DNA of 64,000 bases. It comes from Ophioderma brevispina (Eukaryota > Echinodermata > Ophiuroidea > Amphilepidida > Ophiodermatidae). Of the stretch, positions 37,266 to 48,659 are shown piece after piece; the stretch's first letter is position 1, and each line of letters starts with the position of its first letter. A program made the position numbers and the translations under genes. Where the stretch lies: assembly GCA_023653785.1 (NCBI GenBank), contig JAMKCH010056638.1:1-64000 (forward strand). Reading direction: 5' to 3'. The notes beneath the pieces are model-generated. The model had not been told where the DNA came from. It saw only the letters and a program-made list of their open reading frames with translations, and did not search any database.

Positions 37266-37581
37266 AGGTCGGTGACCCGATCATAGTCCAATTTTGTAAA
37301 TGATGTTTACTCTCTCACATGAAAGCATATCACCAAAAACATCTGATTACAAATTTGGAATTAAATCCATCTAGCCATTTTGATTGAAGCAGCAAAAATG
37401 TGTATTTAATAGGCTCATAGGACATTGAGTGTTAATTAATGTGGCCGACCACATAGGGAGACGTTTTTTGTTCATAACATCAAAGGAAACATTTTCACAG
37501 AGGTAATGAAACTTTCTTCTGAAACCAAAATCCCAATTTTGATGGAGTGGAGGACAAGGTTGTTGATTGGGTGACCAACCT
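37266..37581. mobile_element. TTAA-flanked MITE, family F (316 bp)
   Basis: TTAA|AGGTCGGTGACCCGATCA at left and TGATTGGGTGACCAACCT-like right end with TTAA at 37582-37585. The interior shares GTTCATAACATC and AACTTTCTTCT blocks with the element at 32713. AGG plus TTAA is Kolobok-like. Confidence 0.8.
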
Positions 37582-37585
37582 TTAA

Positions 37586-38585
37586 TAATCAGTTATTAAT
37601 ATACATGTTTCTATGCAATTACTAGTAATAGAATATACTTCGGCTAAAAACAAGTTTTGTTTGCTGTAATATGATCAATCCTAAATTTGGGGTTGGTAAA
37701 AGCACCCAAATTTTGGAAGTTTGGGCATTTAAAAAAAAACACTTGAGAAAATGCACCCAAAACCACACAATACGGGTGCATTTCAATCACAACTTTATCA
37801 TCACCAGACTATAAACCAATCAACCATACAGTTGTAAGTACTTAACCAAACCCATGCATAACCTCTTACCAGCCAATTGCATCATAATCGATACCCAGTT
37901 CAACAACTCACCATATCTCCTTGCAAATGATAGCGTATTTTAACCCAAGAACCCTTCTTGAATTTATAACCCTAATCTATATTGTCCAGGGAATATATCT
38001 GCGTTTTTATAAGTTTAGAAAACATGCTAAAAATCATAGGGTGAGTGTAAAATAATAGTGACTTCTGGCAGTTAAAACAATTGTTTTTTAGTTTGAGCCT
38101 TAATGTATCATTTTCAAATACATTGAGAGAAATGTATCCCCAAGGTCCTAGACCCTTTTTGTTATGCCTTTAACAATTTAGCAGAGCAATTGTTTACAAA
38201 ACCTATTACAGTGATGGTAATCCATGCTCTGATTCTTATCAAACACACAGCAACATTTTGCAAAAATGCGGCGGTAACATGAGAATTGCACATTATAATT
38301 TTGTTTGACGGAAAGTCCACTTCAGGGGCTTCTTATTTACTTCTCTAGTAGGGAAGTATTATAACATGTTTGAAAAAAGCTGCCACTATTATAAAGCTGA
38401 GGTCCATTTTAAATAACCACAGCACTCACCCCACTGATGTATATGTACCAAATGGGGAGGAATGGTGCATAACTTTGAAATATTATAAACTAGAATTTTC
38501 GCAGTACGCGGCGTTCGCGTGGCTATATTCAAAGAATATAAGCGTGTGGCCGCCCACTCCCAGACTAGTATTACAACTTGAACTT
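37586..38585. other. no recognisable features
   Basis: Nothing supported. Confidence 0.4.
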
Positions 38586-38587
38586 CC

Positions 38588-38844
38588 ATGACCTTGGACC
38601 TCATCATCAATGGGGTTCCCATTTTGCACCTATGACTCAAGTTAGAACTTAAACTTGGCAATGAAAGTCAATTTTACATTTTTAGCCTTTTTTTGATTTG
38701 ACCTCACATGACTTGACCTTGGCATGTGACCTTTGATCCTCTCATTTCAACATATGGGGATTTTTTTTTCCATGGTGCACCTATGACACAAGTTTGTTCA
38801 AATTGAACTTTTCAATTGTGGTCAATTTTAAAAAACTTTTAAAC

Positions 38845-38880
<36 letters not shown>
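38588..38880 (+). repeat. TGACCT-type tandem repeat ending in ~30 A
   Basis: Two units share TGACCTT(T)GA, TGCACCTATGACACAAGTT and GTCAATTTTA. A run of about 30 A at 38850-38879 follows. Confidence 0.6.
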
Positions 38881-38884
38881 ATAC

Positions 38885-39717
38885 ATACACACGCATAACA
38901 GATTGCTAAGTGGTTCTGCCAAGGCTATGAGGCGGCACAAAAAAAAAACATATACAGATGCCCCAATAGAGAGCAATGTATACATTCTGGAATTTTGCAA
39001 TGAAGTGATTAATGAACTAGAAAACTCCTGCTGATTGCACAATTGAGTGTCTCAATTCTATTATAAAGTACATTCAAAATTAATTGTCAAATAATTGGGC
39101 TTGTTGTTACTCAGGCATGAACGGACACAAATTTGAGCCTTCGCATATAAGCCATGGATGGACATATAAGTATTTAAAGACAAGTATGTTGTGTAAAATC
39201 TCTTTGCTAAACTTCACCCCTAAAAGACCTCTAGCAGAGAGAGTAGGATAATAGGAGGTCCATGCTTTTAAAATCTGCTTTGTGGATCACAGGTTTGCTC
39301 TCCAGAGAGAGAGAGAGAGAGAGGCTGCAGCTTGCAGTCTGTTTGCAGTTCATTTGTTACACTGCTGAAATAGCCTGCAGTTAGAAGTCGGGTCAATGTA
39401 ATAAAATACCATGACCATTTTTAGTACAAAATTCATTTTATAGTACCACAAACGCCTTAGTGCTGAGAACCCTTTTATCCCTCTCTTTTTTTCTATTAGC
39501 ACCACAGGATAAATTTAACCGGAGTAATACTAAGGTTCAAGAAAAGCACTGGGATACTAAATCACAATATTTTTGTGCTGTCTCAAGTCTATAAAAATTA
39601 TATTTCAAATGTTAGGTAACATAAATATTTTAATTTGGGTAATTACAAATATCACAAGTGTAATATAAGTATTTTAGTCATGTCATATCCATTCTTTGCT
39701 GTACCTTAGCTTCTTCA
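38885..39717. other. no genes; short (GA)n at about 39306-39323
   Basis: Nothing else supported. Confidence 0.4.
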
Positions 39718-40004
39718 TATTATTTACTGTATGACATTTACACAGGAACTTTTGACCAATATTGGAGTGTGTATTTAAGCACTATTGTAGCACTTGAATA
39801 TAACTTTTATCTTTTTTAACAACATAATTATTCAGTATACACAAAAATTGATCTCCTAATAGAGACCCTGCCTACAATATTGATTGGCTCGGAACAAAGA
39901 TTTAAACAGGTGTTTTAACTCATGATGCATTATGTTTAATTAAATGTGTGGAACTTTTAAGATCATCTTGCCTATATATCTATAAAAAAAAAAAAAAAAA
40001 AAAA
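39718..40004 (+). repeat. ~265-bp direct duplication, copy 1, ending in 21 A
   Basis: 39718-39984 matches 40394-40657 with one substitution and a few single-base or 2-base indels. Copy 1 runs straight into 21 A (39984-40004). Confidence 0.9.
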
Positions 40005-40393
40005 CAAAGGAAGGATTTAATGAGCTTTTGCTTTCACGAATTACTTCTTTTTCAGGCATTTACGGCAGTGGTTGTAGTTGACTTTTTTAATGCCGAGGTA
40101 TATGGCCATCTTTTAAGTGATATGACTTGTTACCTTGGTTTGTTTCCGCACAGAAATTGTGAGTTTTACGCTTGTGATATTGAACGGACTGAGTAAGGAA
40201 ATTCAAAATGGCGGATAGACTCTTACGTAAGTGCATTTAGTGGACGGACGTGTGTTGTTATTTGAGGAAGCACACAAGCGATATGTATGTCAGAGTTGGC
40301 AAAGTATTATAATGAATTTGGTGGCTGGTTTGAAGTCTACACACGGCGATCGATCGCAGAAGTGATCGATCACCGGCTCAGTGTGAAAAGCCT
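40005..40393 (+). other. spacer between duplicated copies, with an exon-like ATGGCGG and twin palindromes
   Basis: Contains AAAATGGCGGATAGACTC then TTAC|GTAAGT (ATG 40208, donor 40227), a possible minute first exon but unlinked to anything. At about 40347-40374 two 12-bp palindromes, GCGATCGATCGC and GTGATCGATCAC, lie 4 bases apart. Confidence 0.3.
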
Positions 40394-40657
40394 TATTATT
40401 TACTGTATGACATTTACACAGGAACTTTTAACCAATATTGGAGTGTGTATTTAAGCACTATTGTAGCACTTGAATATAACTTATCTTTTTTAACAACATA
40501 ATTATTCAGTATACACAAAATTGATCTCCTAATAGAGACCCTGCCTACAATATTGATTGGCTCGGAACAAAGATTTAAACAGGTGTTTTAACTCATGATG
40601 CATTATGTTTAATTAAATGTGTGGAACTTTTAAGATCATCTTGCCTATATATCTATA
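40394..40657 (+). repeat. ~265-bp direct duplication, copy 2
   Basis: Near-identical to 39718-39984. It continues into TTGCAGTACAGGG instead of an A run. Confidence 0.9.
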
Positions 40658-40659
40658 TT

Positions 40660-41800
40660 GCAGTACAGGGTGTACATGTAAAATTCCAGCTTATATTCTG
40701 TTGAACAAAGTTCAGCACTACAGTGCATATGTAATGCCTATTATTATACCTCTTGAATAGTCATGACCATAATCATGCTATTTCATTGGTTGATTCAGAT
40801 TGTATACATGTTTCCCTACAACCTCATCCCCAGAATCACAGTGAGGTGTAATAAAATAAATACTACATGGTTTATATTGGGGGGAAAAGGGCACACTATT
40901 TTCCCTTGGTACTGGCTAGGGGTCTATCACCTTTCATCCTTCGGGTTCGGAACAATATGCCCGTAGCCGGAACTCGGGGAAAGGTGTGTGCCCCATTTCC
41001 CCTCTAGCCTTGTAGTATTTGTATAGTGTGGCTATGTAACTGGTAGGGTCTCTATTGCAAACTTAAAAAAGAGCAAAAATAACTCTTTGTCAATAAAAAA
41101 AAAATCTGTCTCAGAAACCTGTGCAATAACTTTTAAAACCAAATTTGAATGCTTTTCTGCCTTGCTATTTGCTATCTTAATAGCAATTTACTTAATTTGC
41201 ACTTTTTATATTACTTATAATATTATTTGCCCAAATAAGCAATAAAAAGAAATATACATAATGCATAGCTCTTTAAAATTTAAAAACAAAAACAGCAAAA
41301 TATGTTTAAATGTTTTAGGCAAAACCTCCTGAGACAGACATTTGTTTTTTGCTCAGCTTTTAAAATATTTTTTATAGATTGAAATTATAAAGTATTTTAA
41401 AGCTTTGTAATAGAACAGAAAGTGAACTGTAAAATTAGCATTGTATTTAACATGGAAAATGTGATGTCCAATTGTCAGGGCTACTACTACTACTACTACT
41501 ACTCCTACATTGCATAAGACTTTCATTTTGTCACTTTTATGCATCTTGTAGTCTTAACCAAATCTTCTGCATTTCAGAAAAACTCACACCCCCAGCAATG
41601 AATAAACTCATTCAATAAAAATTTAAGCTATTACTGAAATGGCCCAGATTAGCTATTTTAATTAATAGGAGTCATTTCCTTCCCTTTAAATCTACTGCCC
41701 TTTTTCAAGTTTTTATAGCTCTCTTGTGAATTTTTCAAAGGTATACAATTTGAGATGGATGGAAGATCTTGAAAATTATACACCCTTTCTGTAATTGTCA
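40660..41800. other. no genes; (CTA)n at about 41480-41502
   Basis: AT-rich intergenic sequence downstream of the galactosyltransferase. Confidence 0.4.
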
Positions 41801-41821
41801 TATCCTGGCCTGATACAGGCA

Positions 41822-41827
41822 TTTATT
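41822..41827 (-). terminator. candidate poly(A) signal of the galactosyltransferase gene
   Basis: AATAAA on the minus strand about 275 bp after the stop codon at 42101. It is the first canonical hexamer I found downstream, giving a short 3' UTR. Actual cleavage is not shown. Confidence 0.5.
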
Positions 41828-42100
41828 GGGTTTGGGGACGGTTACATGCATGGCTTGCTTCAAGGACAGTGCAATGCCTCTTTTTGTCTCATTTTTACAG
41901 TTAATTAACTCTGAAATTATATAATTCACAAAAAAATCTGTAATACTGAAATATCCAACTATTCAACATTTAATTCCAAGTGTCAACAATGCTTTGGAAA
42001 CAGGAATTGATAGGGTGGACAATGAGATGTATTGGCACAGGTATTTACTGTAACTAGCACTTATAACTCTTCTTTGAATGTTGGTCTTTCCATATTCTAT

Positions 42101-43654
42101 TCATTCTACTGGAGTGACCATGTGTGTTGATATGATCCTCTTGAATCGACAATATGAGTATGCTGTCCGCCAGTTGTTAAATTCTCTGTGCTTGATGGGC
42201 ACAATACTCAGTTTTTCTAAACATATTGCTACGTAAACATCTTCAAGATATAAAAACGCTGTGTACTCTGAAATTGCATAAACTTTCAACGCCACGTCGC
42301 CTGACATGACATACCCCGTCCCAGAGCAGAATGGTGGGTACTTGTTTCCTGGATACAGATCACGGGGCATATACCATTTACTCTTTGGGTCTCTTATTGG
42401 GCTGCCATTTATGACAAATCCAGCCACGTAATTTTGAGTAGGCGTAGATGAACTCTTTAAATGTCTAACTAAACTTTCATAATTGATATACATGTCATCA
42501 TCTGTTTTCATAACAAAGTTTGCTTTCGGGCAGTAAGTTGCAGCCCACTTGAGGCCCATAATTGTCTTGAGTGTGAGATTTTTATATGTATCTACAAAGT
42601 CTTCCATGAGAAGATCATGATGCTGCTCGCTCTCTTTTTGTACTACTTCGTTCAACTTCTTGTTGTTGTTTTTGGCAAGCGTGAACAACGTCACCACAGG
42701 TTTGCCGTCCACTTCCCTGATGCTACCCCAAGTGGCACGAATCGCTCGCCTCTGTTCAAAATTTTTGTGAATTGAATTGATTAGCACTAATAGAAACACG
42801 TCCTTGGTAGAACCATCTGCATTTTCGCACATGGTTGGTTCGTTAATAACTAATCTAAAATCATGGGGAAATACTCTTTCTTGATTTGGAGGCCTGGCTT
42901 TACTGGCAATGGATTTAAGTACAGCGGGATCAATGTGACGCACTCTTGGATCAGGTTGGGGTCCAAATTCAGTGGCCACTGCTGGGTTGACATTCTGTCC
43001 ATCAGGAACAATCTGAGCGTTAGGGTTTAGTACTTGCTGTGGTTGCTGCTTCTGCTGCAAATTTTGCTCATGGGCTGCCATTTCCAACTTTATTTTCTCC
43101 ATTTGGTTAGCCACGTCAGGGTGTATTTGCCCAGCTGCCAGCTGGTTTGGCTGGGGATTTACAGGTAGCCGAGGGTTGATTGCATTATCTGGCTCCTGCG
43201 GATTCGGTGGTTGTTGCTCAGGTTGTTGAATTTTGACGATGACATTGTGATTTCTTGATTCACCTGCGAGTTCATTATCGAGATTTGGGACATCAACCTT
43301 GTTTTGTTGCAAAGGTACATTCTGCTCATATCCTTTATTGGTATCTAGTACTGGAGATTGGTTGCTCTTATTTTGGCCCCCTGTAAATATAAAATCTCTA
43401 GAATTATTATAATCTATCTTGTCTTGTGGTACTACATTTCCAGATTCATCCTTTCTTACATCGGCATGCCGGAGAATGCCTGCAACGTCACCTTGCTGGA
43501 ACAGCTTGTCTATTTTTACTTTGCTATTTACAGGTTGTTGCTCTACTGGTGTACCCCATATGATGAAGGAATAACCCGACATATACATGAAGCCCACTAT
43601 GTTCAGAATTGCGACAATCGAGAGAATCAAAAACGTTCTTAACCACCGTGCCAT
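42101..43654 (-). CDS. beta-1,3-galactosyltransferase-like protein (GT31), type II Golgi membrane enzyme, single coding exon
   Basis: A 517-residue glycosyltransferase of family GT31, expected to transfer galactose or a related sugar from a UDP-sugar in a beta-1,3 linkage onto glycans in the Golgi lumen. A short cytosolic tail is followed by one hydrophobic signal-anchor at about residues 5-27. Next comes a long Gln/Pro/Asn-rich stem (about 30-265), then the catalytic domain. Visible family motifs are RRAIRATWG (302-310), EDFVDTYKNLTLKT (351-364), the metal-binding DDD (385-387), FCSGTGYVMS (442-451) and EDVYVAICL (471-479), with a typical C-terminal RIISTHMVTPVE. Candidate N-glycosylation sites are N83, N95 and N359. 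It is longer than usual B3GALTs (about 310-420) because of the stem. The reading frame opens at a GTG at 43678, but the first ATG is 43654 and directly precedes the anchor; an in-frame TGA lies upstream. All motifs are intact, so it is probably active. Acceptor and exact sugar cannot be told: B3GALT and B3GNT enzymes share these motifs. Confidence 0.93.
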   Translation of the reverse strand: MARWLRTFLILSIVAILNIVGFMYMSGYSFIIWGTPVEQQPVNSKVKIDKLFQQGDVAGILRHADVRKDESGNVVPQDKIDYNNSRDFIFTGGQNKSNQSPVLDTNKGYEQNVPLQQNKVDVPNLDNELAGESRNHNVIVKIQQPEQQPPNPQEPDNAINPRLPVNPQPNQLAAGQIHPDVANQMEKIKLEMAAHEQNLQQKQQPQQVLNPNAQIVPDGQNVNPAVATEFGPQPDPRVRHIDPAVLKSIASKARPPNQERVFPHDFRLVINEPTMCENADGSTKDVFLLVLINSIHKNFEQRRAIRATWGSIREVDGKPVVTLFTLAKNNNKKLNEVVQKESEQHHDLLMEDFVDTYKNLTLKTIMGLKWAATYCPKANFVMKTDDDMYINYESLVRHLKSSSTPTQNYVAGFVINGSPIRDPKSKWYMPRDLYPGNKYPPFCSGTGYVMSGDVALKVYAISEYTAFLYLEDVYVAICLEKLSIVPIKHREFNNWRTAYSYCRFKRIISTHMVTPVE

Positions 43655-43847
43655 GCTTTTGTGTTTAGTTTCAGACACTTTGTATCTCCAGTCAAATCAA
43701 TGAGCACAAGAGATGGTATTACCATGTAGGACGGAGGAATTTTAGTGGTAATGACATATGCCCTGCCTGGAACAGGGACGCTCCCTTGAGTAACAGCATC
43801 TGTATCATTCTATAGCTTCAATACAGGAGATTGCTGCCATTGTGGAT
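43655..43847 (-). promoter_or_regulatory. 5' leader exon of the galactosyltransferase gene with upstream ORFs
   Basis: On the minus strand a long pyrimidine tract ends in CTCTGCAG at 43848, a strong 3' splice site. The coding exon therefore probably begins at 43847, and one or more untranslated exons lie further right. The leader holds three upstream ORFs: 43840-43805 (11 codons, good start context ACAATGG), 43808-43719 (29 codons, overlapping the end of the first) and 43725-43639 (28 codons). The last runs past the main ATG at 43654 in another frame and stops just inside the coding region. This suggests start-codon regulation or leaky scanning if this leader is used. The splice site is inferred from sequence alone. 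Confidence 0.6.
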
Positions 43848-46215
43848 CTGCAGAGTGAAAAGCAAAAAAGAAAAAGAAATTGTTACACAATTGTTATTAA
43901 TTCCTTGTACCACATAGTTTGTCCAAACTAAAACATAAAATACAACATTCACTGAATGCATGTGTCGTATGCTGTCGGGGTTTGTGAATGGGGACAAAGA
44001 TCACGTGAAGTCACCAAGGTCACATGAGGTGGCGCCGCCACTGCTGGCTCAAAAAAGTGGGACAATATGGACCAAAATATGCATTTTCATTGATTTGGGC
44101 AAAACTAACGTAAATTAGGCAATTTTCATGCACTACACATGCATTTCATCAATTCAGACTTTGGAAGCTACTGCATGCCAGCGGTAATCATTTAAAAACA
44201 GACTTGACCACATCGGATTACAATTTCAGTGACAAACAGCCTGGGCCTGTGAGGCAAGGCTCCAAACTCTTCCTAAGTCCCAAAATACAGCATTCACCGA
44301 ATGCATATGAATTGGCTGATGTCACAGTTTATGACATGAAAATTGAGCAACACATGTGGAAACACCAAGCAATTTTATAAATCTGACCATTTTGGGGCCA
44401 TGACCTCTAGATGACCTTTTCCCCACTCTTGAAGGGGTAAATTTTGGAACTACAACCCAAGGACCATTACATGCAAGTGCCATGAAAATGTGTGTACGTA
44501 ATATGGAATCAGCAAGCAATTATGTTTAGGGTTAACATTTGGGTCAATATTTTTTTAGACAATTTCAATAGAAAGAAGGAAATGTCTACTGACATAGAAG
44601 AACATGCACACAGATTTATTGCTAGTGAATGTTTTGAAATAGACCACCAAATGTAGGTCACATTGAACAGTAACACAAGAATCTAGTGGTCACATATTGA
44701 TTTGAATGGCAGTTACTATAGTAACAAGCACCTTTGGTTAGAAGCTACGCATGAGGAAGCAGTGCATTACCACATTTATACGTAATCTAACAATTTATTT
44801 CTTTTCCTTTTTTATATTTCTAATATTAGTGCACAAGGAAAGAGTATATGTTACCAAGCTGGGTGTGGTAGTAATTTGGTACTCTAGCAGTTAGCAAAAA
44901 ATTACCCACTTCATACCAAAATATAATACCAAATTTTTATATAAATTGGCATGGTAATTTGTTAAATGTTGATGTCAGAAGGGGAAGATCAAGGAAAGTT
45001 ATCACACAGATTGATCAACATTTATGCCATGAGGGAAATACAAGTATCAATAACATATTTTTTCTAATGAAAAATATCATGTCACCCTGTGTTTGCTTGA
45101 TTAAAGGTGCAACAAGAGATTTTTGAGGCACCCAAATATTGTGTCATAACCGTAATTTCATATAGACTAGACACTCAATAGATTTGTTACCTTGTATTTG
45201 GCTAAAGAAATGTCTTAAAAGAGAGAAAAAACGTGACTCTGATTTGCTGATATTTCAATATAAAACATTCTTCCATTCCTCCTGGTGTAAATATTGATCA
45301 TTTCCTTATTTAGCAGGATCTATATCTCATTTAATCATTTAATAGAATTTCAACATCAATAATAATTAGCAGTGCAGAATTGAACTTCTACAGCAGACTA
45401 CTGACTCCACATACATGTAATTTGACAAACCAAACTAAAACAGCTATGGGAACATGTCTGTTACATATAAAAGTAACCAGCTTTTACCCCATTCAAAACA
45501 TACAGATAATATTTATAGCAACACAATATACATGATGTTCTTTTTAATCATCAAAAGTAGTCCAATTTGACACAACTTATGTTTGTAACTGTAATGTGTC
45601 ATTTAACATTTTGGTTACAAAATATTGTTCATGCTTGCAGTACAAAACACCATAATTTTTCCTCTCCATTTTCTTCTTCCTCCGCTACATGATACATTTC
45701 ATTATTGATCAATTCCATGCAACGTCACCCGCGACGACATTATGTTATTGTGAAAGCATGCATGTAAACCATGAAAAACCACGTCGGCATTACTCAAGAT
45801 AATTTTATTGACTGCGGTTTGAAAGGACAAAACAATAGCATATAGCCTTATGATAGAAAGAATATTGTGAAATAATTTGAGGCACTCAGAACTAACCTGA
45901 GCCTAATAGGATTACCATGATACTGGTACAGGTACATTCTTTCCAACCACTCACAACAGGGAAAGAAATAGTTGAGTGGCTCTCCAGCACTTGACATTAA
46001 TTTGGGCAAACCAGCATTTTGTGATCCCAGCAGCTTCATTTTTGTTTTATGGTTCACTAGATATCCTGGAGAAAAGGTAATTTCCATGTTCTCTGTTGAT
46101 TCTGACAGTGCATTTTAATGTTATAAGCAAATGTTTGTATCATGATGCCCATTTTGTAATTTCTGTTCATTTATGGACAGTGTCTCTTTATTATTAACCT
46201 TATCATGACCAAAAC
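43848..46215 (-). other. probable 5'-UTR intron or upstream DNA of the galactosyltransferase gene
   Basis: No coding sequence recognised. If the acceptor at 43848 is used, at least the right-adjacent part is intron. It holds a dispersed-repeat end at 45101 (listed separately) and an AGGTCA-type motif near 44020. No convincing donor or first exon could be identified. Confidence 0.3.
45101..45240 (+). repeat. family C repeat fragment (left end with TTAA)
   Basis: TTAA|AGGTGCAACAAGAGATTTTT followed by CCCAAATATTGTGTCATAA and GACACTCAATAGATT, as in 52634. No matching right end found. Confidence 0.6.
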
Positions 46216-46227
46216 TCACTAAAACTC

Positions 46228-46475
46228 ACTAAGCTCAGGCTAGAAAATGCAAATCCAAAAAGATGCGATGGCATCATCGTACAAACACACATGGGCATGA
46301 AATCGCTGGCCACAAATGACACCTTGTGGCTTGCCATCCCCGGTCATGGGACTGGTGCGCCGGGGGCCAGGTTCGAATCCAACCCAAGACGTGCGTCCTT
46401 CTTTAGCTTCTATCCCTTTACCCCCCCTTCCTCATGGGCAATAGGCTAAAAAGGAGAACAGTGTTAGGGTTAGAG
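46228..46475 (+). mobile_element. tRNA-like SINE, family S, copy 2
   Basis: Contains GGCTAGAAAATGCAAATCC, GATGCGATGGCATCATCGTA, GGCTTGCCATCCCCGGTCAT and a perfect B-box GGTTCGAATCC (46370-46380). TTTAGCTTCTATCCCTTTAC and GTTAGGGTTA close the copy. Confidence 0.7.
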
Positions 46476-47015
46476 AGATACTGGCATATTTGGAAATTAT
46501 TGGCAACGCAAGTGCAGCACCCTCAAGATTTTCAAAATTGATATTTTTGCATGGTTGTAAAGCTTTTGTATATAACAGCCCCACACCTGAAATGATGCCC
46601 TTATGGGTAAACAGAATGATTTTATAATAAAACCCATCTGGAGTGGTTTTATTCAGCAGACAATGGAAGCTGAAGGATTATGGTGTTAAACACAAGAAAA
46701 CACACTTTGGAGTTGATTTCTCAGCATCCACCCTGTTTGACTGTCTGTGACCTTTGTGGCTTTTAATAATAGACACATTTGTTGACTGAAGTTAGGACAA
46801 ACCCAATAATTAGGCTACAATTACTCTCTGTCTTGAGCTTCGTATTAAGGCTCCTGTATGTTTTGTGGTATGATATCTTTATGTGCAAAATATATCTGTA
46901 TTCTTCCAATTACAAGGTCCTATAACTATCGTTTGAGAGCAAATTGAAGGAATTTCATATTTTGTTTTTAGTGCCAACTGGGGCTGTGAATTACAAAATA
47001 TCTCTATAATTAATT

Positions 47016-47345
47016 TTCAACAATTTTCCTCAAATGACTCCAGATGACATTTGACCTTTCTGAACACTCCATTTGCAATCAATCCTAAAGGATAATTCTG
47101 AGCAAATCTGGAAATATACATGTACTCATATCTGTGCAAGAAACAGCATTTTAAGCATTGTTCATAGATAACCATTGAGTCAAAAGATATTACTGAGTAT
47201 TTTTGGAATGCCTGTCCACTCTGATCATTTTTAGCATTTTTCAGTGATGACCTCAAATGACCCCTGGATGACCACAGACTTCTTGCTCCTGAACACCCCA
47301 TGAGTTGCATGCTCAAGAATTACTGCAAGCTACTTTTGGTGAATG
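47016..47345 (+). repeat. two ~205-bp diverged tandem units
   Basis: TTTTCCTCAAATGACTCC..GATGAC and TTTTTCAGTGATGACCTCAAA start units that both reach TGAACACTCC/TGAACACCCC. Similar CTTTGACCTC units lie at 50450-50560. Confidence 0.45.
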
Positions 47346-47373
47346 CCCATGCATTATTTTCACTACACCTCAC

Positions 47374-47585
47374 TGAGCTGAGGTTAGAAAATGCAAAAAG
47401 TCCAAAGAGATGCGATGAGACATGATGTCATTGTATGAACTCACATATGGGCATGGAATCACTAGCCGATCCTTGCCATCCTTGGTCATGGAACTGGGGT
47501 GCCGGGCCCCGGTTTGAATCCTACCCAAGATGTCCTATCTTCTTTACTTTTGCCTGTCCATGGCATTAAGCATTTTAAACATTTT
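47374..47585 (+). mobile_element. tRNA-like SINE, family S, copy 3
   Basis: GAGGTTAGAAAATGCAAAA, GAGATGCGATGA, CTTGCCATCCTTGGTCATGG and B-box-like GGTTTGAATCC (47511-47521), in the same order as the other copies. Confidence 0.65.
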
Positions 47586-47827
47586 ACATAATGACTTCAT
47601 CTTTGGCACCCGCAACCCGCATTGTCAATGGTTTTCTTTTTCCACTTCTAAAAACCCCTCCTTCCCTGCATTCAGCATTAGGCAAAAAAAGTCTATGTTT
47701 TCAGTAGGCTGCATACATTTTGATTTTGGAGCCATTTTTACCGCATTTCGTTTTCTTTTCTTTCACTGGGAAAAATTGCATTTTTGGAAGGCAATATGCT
47801 GCTGAGAAAATTTCATTTTTTTCAAAA

Positions 47828-47870
<43 letters not shown>

Positions 47871-48230
47871 TAATTAATTTGACAGTCAAATATGATTGCA
47901 AATGTTTAGACTGCCATTTGCCGATTGAGCCATTTTGGGGAAAATTCTTTTTTTAAATTATTAATTAGACTAGTATCACGGTTCCTTAAATTTTATTTTT
48001 TGGACTACCTACTGAAAAACAAACTTTTTTGGCCTTATATTATATGGTTTCTCGAATTTCCTCCTAAAACTCCAGTTTACTGTATTCTTTATAAACTATA
48101 AAGCATTTCAGGATTGCACCTGCAGCACTTCTGTATTTTAGGCCGAATATTTGTTCTAGTTTTTCTTACTGCCTTATCTCCCTCATTCACATGCAGACAT
48201 CTTGAATCGCTCTTTCTCCCTCCTCTCTTC
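47586..48230. other. no gene; ~37-base poly(T) at 47829-47865
   Basis: The T run sits in A/T-rich sequence with no clear partner element. Confidence 0.5.
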
Positions 48231-48235
48231 CACTA

Positions 48236-48450
48236 ACCCCACCCACAACCCACCCACCCACCCACCCACAACCACTAACCCCATATCACTCACTCACTAA
48301 CTCCCTCACTCACTTTCAATCATCATCACTCACTCACTCACCAACTCACTCACTCACCACTCACCACTCACTCACTCACTCACTCACTCACTCACTCACT
48401 CCCTCACTCACCCACCCACCCACCCACCACCACCACCCACCCACCAACCC
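48236..48450 (+). repeat. (CACT)n and (CCCA)n microsatellite
   Basis: Blocks of CACTCACT and CCACCCACC repeats alternating over about 215 bp. Confidence 0.95.
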
Positions 48451-48659
48451 ACCACAATTCCTCAAGTTCTTATTTCAAGAAGAACACAACATGCCCATCA
48501 ACTTGCAAGATTCAATGTGTACGCCATTCTGTGAAAGGGCACACCACTTGGTATTTCACCCCTCTCTTGGAATCTTAGCCATATCTAGGATTGCAAAAAC
48601 CAATCGGATGTGTAAACAGTATTTCAAAAGCCAAGCTCATTATGACATATGTAAATGTA

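Noticed and set aside
40208..40226. Minute first exon ATGGCGGATAGACTC with GTAAGT donor
   Set aside because: Only 19 bases, inside a duplication spacer, with no downstream exon. AAAATGGCGG is also common in foldback elements of this window.
43655..43678. GTG start eight codons upstream of the galactosyltransferase ATG
   Set aside because: Animal genes start at ATG; the 43654 ATG precedes the signal-anchor directly and an in-frame stop lies before the GTG.
46370..46380. Possible tRNA gene at the B-box GGTTCGAATCC
   Set aside because: No cloverleaf or acceptor stem around it, and three similar diverged copies show it is a SINE.
48236..48450. Possible CRISPR-like array
   Set aside because: Simple tetranucleotide microsatellite with no spacers.
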